DNA from: an uncultured Bacteroidales bacterium
GTDB lineage: Bacteria; Bacteroidota; Bacteroidia; Bacteroidales; Bacteroidaceae
Assembly (NCBI GenBank): GCA_902779165.1
Contig: CACZAN010000018.1
Location: 44,844-108,843 of the forward strand
Direction: 5' to 3'
Length of the DNA stretch: 64,000 bases
Position 1 is the first letter of the stretch. The number at the start of each line of letters is the position of its first letter. Made by a program: the position numbers and the translations under genes. Positions 16,425 through 25,205 of this stretch are shown one piece after another. A model generated the notes under the pieces. That model saw only the letters and a program-made list of their open reading frames with translations. It had not been told where the DNA came from and did not search any database.

Positions 16425-19397
16425 CTATCTCACCACGAAGTCGAGGGACTGGAGGTCGTTGTCGCGCGAGGAGCTGCCGTAGAGGATCTGGTAGCGGCCT
16501 GAACGCGTGGAGAGTTCATCGATGGAGGGATCGTAGTACTCGAACGCCTCGCCATCGAGGGTGATGGAGGCCTGAGCCGTCTGTCCTGCGGCCAGCGTCA
16601 GCTTCTGGAAACCTCGGAGCGACTTGATGGGGGCCTCAGGATAGTCGAGCGCCTTGACGTAAATCTGCACCGTTTCAGCACCTTCGCGACTGCCCGTATT
16701 CGTGACGGGCACAGTGATCGTCACCTTTCCGTCGGCTTTCATACTGTTGCGCGAAAGTTTCCCTTTCCCATAAGCGAAGGTGGTGTAGCTAAGGCCGTAG
16801 CCGAAAGCATATTGCGGCTGGCCGCGGAAATAGCGGTAGGTGCGGTTCTCCATCGAGTAGTCAAGGAAGTCGGGCAGGTCGTCGTTCGTGCGGTAGAAGG
16901 TGACGGGGAGCTTGCCGCTGGGATTGTAGTCGCCGAAGAGCACATCGGCCAACGCCTTGGAGCCGCCCTGACCAGGGTACCAGGCTTGCACGAGGGCATC
17001 GTACTGACCCTCGACACTGCCGAAGGCGATGGCTGAGCCGGAACAGTTGACAAAGACCACGGGACGACCTGTGGCGTGCATGGCGCGCACCAGTTTTTGC
17101 TGCACGGCAGGCAACTCGATGTCCGCCTTGTCGCCACCTTCACCCTCCATGCGTGCAGAGATGCCGCCAATGATGATGATGACGTCCATGTCCTTCACCT
17201 CCTCGGCAAGGTCGTCGAACTCCACAGGCTTGCGCTCGCAGATGTCGCCGCGCAACATGGCGAACTGTCCGTTGCCGTGGCGGTATTCTATCACGACGTC
17301 GTAGGTCTGACCCTCCTGTACTGGGAAGGACTTGTATTCGACCCTCCTACGGAAGCCGCCGCGACGCCCTCCACCCTGAGCCTCTTCTACCACCTGTCCG
17401 TTCACCTTCAGGAGGTAGCCGTTGTCAGTGGCGAGTGTGTATTTCATGTCGCCGGTGAAGGTGGCCTTGTACTGTCCGCTGACGCGCACCGAGAGGGTAT
17501 CCTTGCTGACGCCCTGGGCGAAGCCCCAAGCGCCGAAGGTGGAGAAGTTCAGTTCGTTGTAGTATCCTGTCGCAGCCGGCTCGCCGCTCAGTTCCTTATT
17601 ATTGTAGAACTCCACGAACACGCCTTTGCCGTCGTTGAATTCCTGCAGGTGGTGGATGGTGGTCTCGCCGTCAGCCAGCTCGCAGGCTTTCCGATAGAAG
17701 ACATTGGCACCAGGCACGGCAGCCTGGATTCCTTCAAGCAACGAGTGCTGATGTTCCTTGGTGGGGGTGCCGCCGTAGTTACCGTTCAGCAGCTCGATGT
17801 CGTCGGCATTTGGTCCCACGACGGCGATGTTCTTCAGGTTTTTTGAAAGCGGCAGAACCGCTTTCCACTCTCCTTGTCCGTCTTGCAACTTCTTGTTTTC
17901 CAGCAGCACCATCGATTCGCGGGCAGCCTGAATGGCGAGGTTGTTGTTTGCTTCGCTGCTGATGACGTCTGGCGTCAGGTTCGCCCATGGCAGCATCTCA
18001 GCAGGGTCAAACATTCCCAGCTCGAAGCGGCCATAGAGGGTGCGGCGCAGGTGGAAGTCGAGGGTGCTCTCCTGAATGAGTCCTTTTTCCAGCGCCTCGG
18101 TCAGTACCATAAACACTTTTCCGCATTCGAGGTCTGTGCCGTTGAGGACAGCATCCACAGAGGCGGAGAGCGGGTCGGGATGCGTCTCGTGCTGTCCGCG
18201 GTTATAGAAGTTGTTGATGGCATCGCAGTCGGTGAGGACGATGGCCTCGTAGTTCCACTTGCGGCGCAGGATATCGACGAGCAGGCGGTCGCTGGTGCAG
18301 CAGGGTACGCCTTCGTAGCGGTTGTAGGCGCACATCACCTCGCGGACGTTGCCCTTTGTGACCAGCGACTTGAAGGCAGGCAGGTAGGTCTCCCACAGGT
18401 CGCGCATCGATACGGAGGCATTGTATGAATGGCGCAGCGGCTCCGGTCCGCTGTGAACAGCGTAGTGTTTGGCGCAGGCGTGGGTCTTGAAGTATCTGTC
18501 GTCGTTGCCCTGCATGCCGAGTACGGTCTGTACCCCCAGAACGGCGTTCAGATAGGGATCTTCGCCGCAGGTCTCCTGTCCGCGTCCCCAGCGTGGGTCG
18601 CGGAAGATGTTGACGTTGGGACACCAGAAGGTCAGTTCCGGGTTGCCGGGATAATAGGTCACGCCCATGGGCACATTGTACAGCTTCGGGTCGCTGTGGT
18701 CGGTTCGGTTCCAGTTGGCGCGCGCCTCGTCGCTCACCGTCGAGAACACGTCATAGACCTGCTGCGGATTGAAGGCGGCTGCCATGCCAATCGGTTGCGG
18801 ATAAACGGTGTAGCCTCCCTGCCGCACACCATGACAAGCCTCGCTCCACCAGTTATAGGAGGGAATGCCCAGTCGGTCGATGGAAACGGACTTGTTCATC
18901 ATCAGTCCCACCTTCTCCTCCGGCGTCAGCAGCGAGAGCAGGTTCTCTACGCGTTCGGCGTAGGAGAGTTTGGGATTTTGGTAGGGATATTGCATCACCG
19001 TTCCGCCCTCGTTCACCACCGCCTTGATAGACAGGGCGCCAAGGGTCTGACCGTTGGCATCGAGGAGTTCCACGCTGCGGAAACTCTTGCCCAACGACTT
19101 GGCAGGCTGGAAGACCACCATCACCTCGCCTGTTGCTCCGGGAGCAACGACCCCTTCGGGCACCACGGCGGCGATGCACTCGCAGCTGGGTTTCACGGTG
19201 GCTATTTTCACGTCAGCCTTCGAGCGGTTCTTGAACGTAAATGTGTGGCACACAGCACCCGCTGCCGACTGGATGGTACCAAAGTCCCATTCATAGGCAT
19301 CGAACGTGAGTGCGCTTTTCTTCTGTGCCGAAGTCGGAATAGTTGCCATCAGGGCGCATAGGGCAATAGCGAAAAACTTTTTCATCATCTTTTTCAT
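16425..19397 (-). CDS. GH3 beta-glycosidase with N-terminal DUF1573 and internal PA14 domain
   Basis: 990 residues. After a signal peptide (cleavage near TSAQ, residue 25) comes an Ig-like DUF1573 domain (about 28-127, WDFGTI...SCECIAA). The GH3 barrel spans about 145-430, with the nucleophile Asp at 390 in VLTDCDA. The GH3 C-domain is interrupted by a PA14 module (about 575-690) and a fibronectin-like domain ends the protein (about 890-975). The closest known group is beta-xylosidase/beta-glucosidase acting on oligosaccharides in the periplasm or at the surface. It is followed after 24 bases, in transcription order preceded, by a two-module GH43 gene, suggesting joint action on arabinoxylan. 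The DUF1573 fusion is unusual. Confidence 0.88.
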   Translation of the reverse strand: MKKMMKKFFAIALCALMATIPTSAQKKSALTFDAYEWDFGTIQSAAGAVCHTFTFKNRSKADVKIATVKPSCECIAAVVPEGVVAPGATGEVMVVFQPAKSLGKSFRSVELLDANGQTLGALSIKAVVNEGGTVMQYPYQNPKLSYAERVENLLSLLTPEEKVGLMMNKSVSIDRLGIPSYNWWSEACHGVRQGGYTVYPQPIGMAAAFNPQQVYDVFSTVSDEARANWNRTDHSDPKLYNVPMGVTYYPGNPELTFWCPNVNIFRDPRWGRGQETCGEDPYLNAVLGVQTVLGMQGNDDRYFKTHACAKHYAVHSGPEPLRHSYNASVSMRDLWETYLPAFKSLVTKGNVREVMCAYNRYEGVPCCTSDRLLVDILRRKWNYEAIVLTDCDAINNFYNRGQHETHPDPLSASVDAVLNGTDLECGKVFMVLTEALEKGLIQESTLDFHLRRTLYGRFELGMFDPAEMLPWANLTPDVISSEANNNLAIQAARESMVLLENKKLQDGQGEWKAVLPLSKNLKNIAVVGPNADDIELLNGNYGGTPTKEHQHSLLEGIQAAVPGANVFYRKACELADGETTIHHLQEFNDGKGVFVEFYNNKELSGEPAATGYYNELNFSTFGAWGFAQGVSKDTLSVRVSGQYKATFTGDMKYTLATDNGYLLKVNGQVVEEAQGGGRRGGFRRRVEYKSFPVQEGQTYDVVIEYRHGNGQFAMLRGDICERKPVEFDDLAEEVKDMDVIIIIGGISARMEGEGGDKADIELPAVQQKLVRAMHATGRPVVFVNCSGSAIAFGSVEGQYDALVQAWYPGQGGSKALADVLFGDYNPSGKLPVTFYRTNDDLPDFLDYSMENRTYRYFRGQPQYAFGYGLSYTTFAYGKGKLSRNSMKADGKVTITVPVTNTGSREGAETVQIYVKALDYPEAPIKSLRGFQKLTLAAGQTAQASITLDGEAFEYYDPSIDELSTRSGRYQILYGSSSRDNDLQSLDFVVR

Positions 19398-19421
19398 GTT
19401 TTCTGATTTTATGTTTGGTTC

Positions 19422-21434
19422 TTAATATTCTTTCGCTCCTGGCTCCAGCATTGGGACTCCTGCCGCCGTGGGCGGGATGTTGAGGATTCTGCCGTTGGGG
19501 TCATAGTGCAGCGGTTCGGCAATGATGCTGCGGCTGTAGCTGGTGCCGTCGGGGAGTCCGCCGTTATGGCTGAAGAAGATCCACAGGTCTCGGAACTGGA
19601 CGATAGCGGGGTGGGTGGTGTTGGAGTTGCCGGCAATCTCGCTGATGATGCCCATGGGGGTATACGGTCCTCCGATGTGGTCGCTGATGGCGTAGGCAAT
19701 CTTCTCTGGCCACCCGCTGGCGTAGGTCAGGTAGTATTTCCCATTGTACTTGTGCACCCAGGGAGCCTCGGTGAATGGGTGGTAACCGGTGGGATCTGTG
19801 GGCTGGATATTCACGTCGGGGAGTGCTATCTGGTGGACTTCCCCGTCGATTTCCGTCATATTGTCCTTGAGGCGGGCATAGTAGCATTGCTGATTGCCCC
19901 AGAAGATATAAGGTGTGCCGTCGTCGTCGAAGAAGATGGCGGGGTCGATGCAAGCCCAGCTGTGCTTCGAGGCGAAGCAGTCCTGATTTGTCAGCAGGGG
20001 CTTGCCCAGCGCGTCGTGGTAGGGACCGGTGATCTTGTCGGCGACGGCGACTCCGATGCCGCACCAGTTCGTAGACACATACCAGTAGTACTTCCCGTCC
20101 TTTCCTCTCGCTACATGACCGGCATAAGCCTGTTTGCTGGTAGCCCAGGCGAAGTCATCGATTCGCAGGGGTGAGGGGTATTCTGTCCAGTGACGCATAT
20201 CGGTGGTGGAGTAGAGCAGCCAGTCTTTCATGACATAGCCCGACTGTCCGCCCTCGGCGTCGTGTCCGGCAAATAGCCATAGCGTGTCGCCTTCCACCAG
20301 CACGGCGGGGTCAGCGGTGTGCTTGTCGAGGATAATGGGATTGCCGGCGCTCTCGAAGGTGTGCGTCAGCACGTAGCCCCATTTCTGCTGCAGGCGCTCC
20401 AGCTCGTCGTGGGTGACAGCACATACCGTGCCGTGGCGGGGGAAGAAATCCTTGCGGAAGGACTGCGGCTTGTCGGAGAAATGGAAGAGGTCGCCGGACG
20501 TCTGGTATTCATAGCGTCCGGAGGTGTAGAGGTCGTACATCAGAATATAAACAGTTGACGAGTTGCTACCATTGCCATCACCCAACTTGTCAACTTGTTT
20601 ACTCGTCAACTTGTCAACTGAATTCAGTTTGAACACGCCCGATCCTTCGACATGAGTGCGTGTGCCGGCGTATGCATCCAAGTAAATGAAGTCTTCCTTC
20701 CAAGGGCCTTTCAGGCTCGGCGAGGTTGCCTGCTGTATGCCGTTCTTGATCTCCTTGCCGTGGTCGTCCTTCGTGTTTCCTTTATAGAAGAGGTGATAGA
20801 GGCCGTCCTTGTAGATGATGTCGTTGTCGATGCTGCCGTACTTCGCCTCGAAGAGCACCTTGGGTTCGCTCTCGAAACCTGTGAAATCGCGGTTGGCATA
20901 GGCGTAGTAGGTGATGAGGGACTTGCGGTCGCTGCGCTGCAGGGTAAAATAAATCATGTATTTGCGCGCCGCTCGGTCGTAGATGGTCTGTGGTGCCCAC
21001 ACCCAGTAGGCATCGCCGAAGTTCTTGGGATAATCCTTCGCCAGCACCACCTTCGAGTGCGTCCAGTTCACCAGGTCCTTGGATTTCAGCATCACAATGC
21101 CCGGATTGGCGCCCCAACCCTGCTGCGGGTCGTAGGTGTGCATGTCTGTGGCCACGATGTAATAGTCGTTGTCCTCTCCGCGCAGGATATGTGGATCCCG
21201 TATGCCGCCGCTGGTGCTGATGCTGTCGCTGGCAATGACGGGCTTATTCCCGTTCAGTGCAAACCAGTTCTGTGCGTCCTCGCTCACCGCAAATCGTAGC
21301 TGCTCCATCTGTTTCGAGTCTCCTCCACCCTCGAAATAGACGAAGAGGTAGCCACTGGATGCCGGTGTAGTCTGCGCCCCGACGAGCTGCATCGCCAGTA
21401 GGGCACATAGTAGTAAAACGATTCTTTCGCGCAT
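19422..21434 (-). CDS. Two-module GH43 enzyme (arabinosidase/xylosidase type)
   Basis: 670 residues from ATG 21434, chosen because it starts a proper signal peptide (MRERIVLLLCALLAMQLVGA) 50 bases after a promoter box. Two five-bladed GH43 modules follow: the first from about residue 22 with GGIRDPHIL, the second from about 345 with TADPAVL, CIDPAIFFDDDG and EAPWVHK, which supply the Asp/Asp/Glu catalytic triad of the family. Probable action is release of arabinose or xylose from plant hemicellulose, together with the neighbouring GH3 enzyme. About 24 residues (KQVDKL...NSST) near the end of the first module come from an in-frame repeat at 20553-20619. The substrate is inferred only. Confidence 0.87.
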   Translation of the reverse strand: MRERIVLLLCALLAMQLVGAQTTPASSGYLFVYFEGGGDSKQMEQLRFAVSEDAQNWFALNGNKPVIASDSISTSGGIRDPHILRGEDNDYYIVATDMHTYDPQQGWGANPGIVMLKSKDLVNWTHSKVVLAKDYPKNFGDAYWVWAPQTIYDRAARKYMIYFTLQRSDRKSLITYYAYANRDFTGFESEPKVLFEAKYGSIDNDIIYKDGLYHLFYKGNTKDDHGKEIKNGIQQATSPSLKGPWKEDFIYLDAYAGTRTHVEGSGVFKLNSVDKLTSKQVDKLGDGNGSNSSTVYILMYDLYTSGRYEYQTSGDLFHFSDKPQSFRKDFFPRHGTVCAVTHDELERLQQKWGYVLTHTFESAGNPIILDKHTADPAVLVEGDTLWLFAGHDAEGGQSGYVMKDWLLYSTTDMRHWTEYPSPLRIDDFAWATSKQAYAGHVARGKDGKYYWYVSTNWCGIGVAVADKITGPYHDALGKPLLTNQDCFASKHSWACIDPAIFFDDDGTPYIFWGNQQCYYARLKDNMTEIDGEVHQIALPDVNIQPTDPTGYHPFTEAPWVHKYNGKYYLTYASGWPEKIAYAISDHIGGPYTPMGIISEIAGNSNTTHPAIVQFRDLWIFFSHNGGLPDGTSYSRSIIAEPLHYDPNGRILNIPPTAAGVPMLEPGAKEY
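20553..20619. repeat. In-frame TTGACRAG element inside the GH43 gene
   Basis: AGTTGACGAGTTG at the left and CAACTTGTCAAC-type units at the right face each other around a 16-base spacer. The same layout lies in carAB (43454-43567) and, with a gene in the middle, in the frd operon. It adds about 24 residues between FKLN and VYILMYDLY without breaking the frame. Confidence 0.8.
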
Positions 21435-21485
21435 ATACCTTAAGTTTAATGATCTGTTCCTGGTCTTAGGGGCTCTATCACGCCG

Positions 21486-21515
21486 CAAAGGTACAACTTT
21501 TCTTCCAAACACAAG
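21486..21515 (-). promoter_or_regulatory. Promoter of the GH43-GH3 unit
   Basis: TACCTTTG (21486-21493, minus strand) with CTTG 18 bases upstream, 52 bases before the GH43 start codon. Confidence 0.55.
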
Positions 21516-21868
21516 CAGAAAAGGGAAAGAAAATGCAGAAAGAGGCAAAAATACTGAAGAAACCGAAAAAGACCTCACACCTCACGAAGTAGCATCACTC
21601 GCCTCATAACAAGCGACTTACCTCGTGAGATGTCGTCTCAAGACCTCACGCAGACCTCACACAGACCTCATGGTCCAGCTTGAAGGATACAATAAGTTTC
21701 GCGCAGATTCTCAAAACCTTATCCTCTATGCAGTAACCTTTGCGCGATCCATGATGTCGAAAAAGGGAAATTTTTTCAAAAACGCGACACACTATATAAA
21801 ATATCGCTTATATTAATAAGCTAAAAACATATATAATCGCTTATTGTGCTAACCTTTTTTGCAAAAAA
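21516..21868. other. Intergenic region between divergent units, CTCAC-rich repeats
   Basis: No gene is seen. Around 21570-21670 there are several copies of GACCTCAC and CCTCAC, some inverted (CTCGTGAG), and 21790-21850 is very A+T-rich, ahead of the promoter of the AAA ATPase gene. Confidence 0.4.
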
Positions 21869-21900
21869 TTTGGTTATTACACTAAGTTCATGTATCTTTG
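21869..21900 (+). promoter_or_regulatory. Promoter of the AAA ATPase gene
   Basis: TTTG (21869-21872), 20 bases, then TATCTTTG (21893-21900): a near-perfect Bacteroidetes promoter. It also shows that a possible start codon at 21898 is wrong, because that would overlap the promoter; ATG 21928 is used. Confidence 0.8.
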
Positions 21901-21927
21901 CGGCCTGAAGCTATAAATAACGCAATA

Positions 21928-23124
21928 ATGGAGACTCTTTTTAAGAAACATCGCATTTTGATATCGCAGACGAGCTCTGCAATCGTCCGCGATATCATGA
22001 AGTCTGTGAACTGGGAGAAGCAGCTTGTATCCATACGTGGTTCGCGAGGCGTGGGCAAGACAACGCTGATGCGACAGTATATCAAACAGATGTACGGGGT
22101 GAATGCCAGCGAGGCGCTCTATTGCCTGTTGGACAGCATGTACTTTGCCAGTCACACACTGATGGAAGTCGCTGAGCGGTTCCACCTGATGGGCGGCAAG
22201 CACCTGTTTCTCGACGAAGTGCATAAATATCCCACATGGAGCAAAGAGTTGAAAGAAATCATCGACCTGTGGCCCGATATGAAGATTACTTTTACGGGCT
22301 CGTCGCTCCTGCAGATTCTGAATGCCGATGCCGACCTGTCGCGCAGGGTGCTGAGCTACGATATGGCAGGGCTCTCATTTCGAGAGTACCTCCGTTTCTA
22401 CAAGAACATCGAACTACCTGTATACACGCTGCAGGAAGTGCTGGAGGAAGCTGATGCCGTTTGTGAAGAGGTGTGCAAGGTGTGTCATCCCCAGCCCCTT
22501 TTCGAGGAATATATGCGTGTGGGCTACTACCCCTTCTACGATGGCGATGAGCAGGAATACTACAGCCGCATAGAGAATGTGGTGAGTTTTATCATCGATC
22601 AGGAGATGACACAGTTCTGCGGCGTTGATCCTGCCTACACACGCAAGCTCAAGGCGATGATGCTGTTTCTGGCCAATAATGTGCCTTATGACGTGAATAT
22701 CGCCAAACTGGCATCCTATCTGGAACTGAATAAGAACACGGTGCTGAGCTATCTGTCGAGTATGCAAAGGGCAGAATTGCTGCACCTGCTGTATGCCGAC
22801 AATAAGTCGGTGACAAAGATGCAGAAACCCGATAAGATTTATGTGCACAACCCCAATATGCTCTGTGCACTGAGCTCGAATCTGAATGTAGGCACCCAGC
22901 GAGAGTGCTTTGTAGTCAACCAACTGGCGGTAGGTCATACCATAGAATATGGCAAGACGTATGGCGACTTCTTGATTGACGGCAAGGTTACGATAGAAGT
23001 GGGCGGGCAGGATAAATCGTTCGACCAGATAGCCGACATTCCCAACTCATACATCCTTGCAGATTCGATGGAATTCCCCGTTGGCAAGAAACTGCCCCTC
23101 TGGGTGGTTGGCCTGCTGTATTAA
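21928..23124 (+). CDS. AAA ATPase of the DUF4143 type
   Basis: 398 residues. Walker A is GSRGVGKTTL near residue 35 and Walker B is HLFLDEVHKYP near 93; a C-terminal helical region and a closing FLIDGKVTIEVGGQDKS match the DUF4143 part, whose E...K pattern looks like a degenerate nuclease fold. Such ATPases are common in Bacteroidetes in many paralogues; their role is unknown, with suggestions of DNA or stress-related function. The gene appears to be monocistronic, with its own strong promoter, and converges on the next gene. Confidence 0.85.
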   Translation: METLFKKHRILISQTSSAIVRDIMKSVNWEKQLVSIRGSRGVGKTTLMRQYIKQMYGVNASEALYCLLDSMYFASHTLMEVAERFHLMGGKHLFLDEVHKYPTWSKELKEIIDLWPDMKITFTGSSLLQILNADADLSRRVLSYDMAGLSFREYLRFYKNIELPVYTLQEVLEEADAVCEEVCKVCHPQPLFEEYMRVGYYPFYDGDEQEYYSRIENVVSFIIDQEMTQFCGVDPAYTRKLKAMMLFLANNVPYDVNIAKLASYLELNKNTVLSYLSSMQRAELLHLLYADNKSVTKMQKPDKIYVHNPNMLCALSSNLNVGTQRECFVVNQLAVGHTIEYGKTYGDFLIDGKVTIEVGGQDKSFDQIADIPNSYILADSMEFPVGKKLPLWVVGLLY

Positions 23125-23237
23125 ATCACTTCATTCCTGAACAGAAGCCGTAGCAGCCACCGCTGCCGCCATCATCACAATGGGGAAATGGGAGTTTGAC
23201 CGTGCCTTTCTCATTTCTTCCATATATCCTGTAACGG

Positions 23238-24362
23238 CTATTTCAACAATTCTTCCAGTAATGGACCGATATGCCCAGGTATGACGATGTGGTGATTCCC
23301 AATCGGGTTCGTCAGGAAATAGGTTGCTTGGCTGGGATCTGAGAGTTGGACGACCTGTTGCGTGCGACAGAGGTCGGGCTCCGCCGTGTTTCTCACCAGC
23401 ATTCCTTCGGCCACGAAACTCCGTTTGAGGTCGCCCGAAACCTTGAACAGCGTGACGGGTCCCTCCTTCATGAATCCACGAACACCCACACCGATGCCCG
23501 ACTCGAAATGGGTGTCCAGTTCGTAGCGTTCCACCATATCCAGCGGAATGGTGCAATGGGCAAAGAGCATCTCGCCCGTATCGGGGTTGATGCGTGCGGG
23601 ATTAGCCTGGAAGCCAGAGACGCCTGTCAGCGAGCGGGCTATCATCATCGACAGCATGGCTGGCACATCACCCTCGCAGCCTGCCACATAGCCCTCGCTG
23701 TTCAGCTTCGCCAAGGGTAGGCAACCTGTGCTTTTCACTGCTGTCAACAGGTCAAAGCAGCGCAAGGTGAAACCGTTCAGTTGGTGCGTGCAGATTATCT
23801 TTTTCAGTCCTTCGTAAATGGTGCACTCATCAATAGCATCAAGCAATTCCTGCATGGATATATCCACGAGCTCTATGCCAAGGCGCTCTCTTACGACGTC
23901 ATAGTTCGCGCCACTGGAAATGAGCCAATCCGAGGGCTTGCCGATGACACCAAGCCTGCAATGGCTCAGTTGCCGACGGGCCTCTTCCACGCGTTCCAGC
24001 GTCAGAATACGTTGGTTGATATATTCTCTGCTGCCGTGCAGTATTTCTCCCGGAATCCCCTTTTGACGCAGATACGACAGGATTTCCATCGAAGCCGCCA
24101 GCGAATTGCTTTTGCCGGAAGTGAGGAGGTAGAACGGCTGACGCGATTTCTCCAGCAGCATAGGCAACAGGCGCAGGAAGATTCCCTCTGTTCCACCTGT
24201 CCGCACATAGATGAGCGAGAGTGGATGGCTGCCATAGTCAGCATAGTCGCGTCCTCGGAAAAGATATTCAATGCCAAGACCTCCCAGGAATTCGTGTGTC
24301 ACAGACTCCACAGCCTTTTCGTCGTGGAGTTCTGAGGTTAAGGTGTATATTGCAATCTTCAT
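23238..24362 (-). CDS. Fucose/arabinose isomerase-like protein
   Basis: 374 residues from ATG 24362 (MKIAIYTLTSEL). It has the overall pattern of the L-fucose isomerase C-terminal superfamily: a Rossmann-like first half, then GKPSDWLI, an acidic EGDVPAML segment near residue 240 and NPIGNHHIVIPGH near the end. True isomerases need two conserved acidic metal ligands and a histidine; the Glu in EGDV and the His in FAHCTIP are candidates. Length is shorter than fucose isomerase (about 590). A sugar isomerase-like or sugar-binding role is inferred; no sugar operon surrounds it. Confidence 0.6.
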   Translation of the reverse strand: MKIAIYTLTSELHDEKAVESVTHEFLGGLGIEYLFRGRDYADYGSHPLSLIYVRTGGTEGIFLRLLPMLLEKSRQPFYLLTSGKSNSLAASMEILSYLRQKGIPGEILHGSREYINQRILTLERVEEARRQLSHCRLGVIGKPSDWLISSGANYDVVRERLGIELVDISMQELLDAIDECTIYEGLKKIICTHQLNGFTLRCFDLLTAVKSTGCLPLAKLNSEGYVAGCEGDVPAMLSMMIARSLTGVSGFQANPARINPDTGEMLFAHCTIPLDMVERYELDTHFESGIGVGVRGFMKEGPVTLFKVSGDLKRSFVAEGMLVRNTAEPDLCRTQQVVQLSDPSQATYFLTNPIGNHHIVIPGHIGPLLEELLK

Positions 24363-24389
24363 AATCACATTTTTCGCACATTCCGGCTG

Positions 24390-24397
24390 CAAATATA
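24390..24397 (-). promoter_or_regulatory. -7 box before the isomerase-like gene
   Basis: TATATTTG on the minus strand, 28 bases before the start codon, matches TAnnTTTG; no clear -33 box is seen. Confidence 0.45.
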
Positions 24398-24584
24398 GCG
24401 ATTATTCGCGAATCGAGCATAAAAAAGGAGGAGAAAAGTGTGTTTAATGGATCATGGATCATATACAATGTATTATTTCGGCGGGAAGAAACGGGGAAAA
24501 CGCCCGCCCTGACGAAGGATTTTTCGCAAAAACTGTTGCGAGAGTCTTCACTCTTCACTTCTGAAACTTGGACCAACTGATTAG

Positions 24585-24607
24585 CCTCAACAATGTTGAG
24601 GTTTTTT
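24585..24607 (+). terminator. Intrinsic terminator on the plus strand, no gene upstream
   Basis: CCTCAAC/GTTGAGG stem followed by six T. No plus-strand gene precedes it for 1.4 kb, so it may be left over from a lost gene. Confidence 0.5.
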
Positions 24608-24658
24608 CTCCAGCACGAAGGAAACAACTCGTAAGGTAAGAAAGAGGGGGGCGATTGC

Positions 24659-24700
24659 AAAAAAGGAGCTGCATCACTCAAGATGATACAGCTCCTTTAT
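24659..24700 (-). terminator. Intrinsic terminator after the DUF3874-like fragment
   Basis: On the minus strand GGAGCTG-ATCA...TGAT-CAGCTCC is followed by TTTTTT, 25 bases past the fragment's stop codon; a complete rho-independent terminator. Confidence 0.8.
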
Positions 24701-24723
24701 CAGATGGACTTGCAGAAGGGCGG

Positions 24724-24885
24724 TCATGCTACTCTCTTGGGAACCAGGATGTAATGAACTCCGCTGTTGTGCTGACGGGGTTCGAATCCGTGCTGCTTCA
24801 GGGCGGAGCCGATGCGTATCTTCATGCCGTGGGTGACCTGCAGGAGGGGGTACTCCCGGGTGATGACGGACATGATTTCCTTCAT
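24724..24885 (-). pseudogene. C-terminal fragment of a VirE/DUF3874-like mobile-element protein
   Basis: A 53-codon frame from ATG 24885 reads MKEIMSVITREYPLL...HGFEPRQHNSGVHYILVPK. It resembles the winged-helix-like tail of DUF3874/VirE-type ATPases found on Bacteroidales mobile elements; in-frame stops lie just upstream, so the rest of that protein is absent. A full terminator still follows it. The family assignment is from memory of the sequence pattern and is uncertain. Confidence 0.4.
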
Positions 24886-24934
24886 GGTTTCCGCTGGGGC
24901 ATTCTATTCCCACTTATTAGACTCATGGCAAACT

Positions 24935-25021
24935 CAAACTATACTTCCACGTGCAACAAACTATACTTTGTCATGCAACAAACTATACTTCCACGTGCAA
25001 CAGACTACTACTTCCACGACA
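24935..25021. repeat. 22-base tandem repeats, array 1
   Basis: Four units starting CAAACTATACTTCCACGTGC, each 22 bases long; units one and three are identical, the second and fourth diverged. The same 22-base period continues in the two arrays that follow. Confidence 0.8.
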
Positions 25022-25058
25022 GATACGAACACGGGCGCGTGGACGTAAGGACGTAGAG

Positions 25059-25205
25059 GCCGAGACGTATATACATAAGGAACGGGACGTATATACATAA
25101 AGACCGAGACGTATATACGTGTAGCCCGTTACGTCCTTTTGCGGAGGCCGTTACGTCTTATCGCGGAGGCCGCTACGTCTTACCGCGGAAGCCGTTACGT
25201 CCTTT
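25059..25205. repeat. 22-base tandem repeats, arrays 2 and 3
   Basis: Array 2 (25062-25127) has three 22-base units with GACGTATATACATAA; array 3 (25128-25205) has four units of GTTACGTCTTATCGCGGAGG type. The last unit overlaps the stop codon and C-terminus of the S41 peptidase gene, which may owe its arginine-rich tail to it. Confidence 0.8.

Noticed and set aside
21898-21927. Upstream start codon for the AAA ATPase gene
   Set aside because: It overlaps the -7 promoter box TATCTTTG; the transcript would start after it.
24268-24681. 137-codon minus-strand frame upstream of the isomerase-like gene
   Set aside because: It extends across the promoter and an intrinsic terminator and has no recognisable domain or starting signal.
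24770-24800. tRNA T-arm (GGTTCGAATCC)
   Set aside because: No acceptor, D or anticodon arms surround it, and the same bases encode HGFEP of the mobile-element fragment on the other strand.
24935-25205. CRISPR array
   Set aside because: Units are adjacent 22-mers without unique spacers, sequence type changes along the array, and no cas gene is near.
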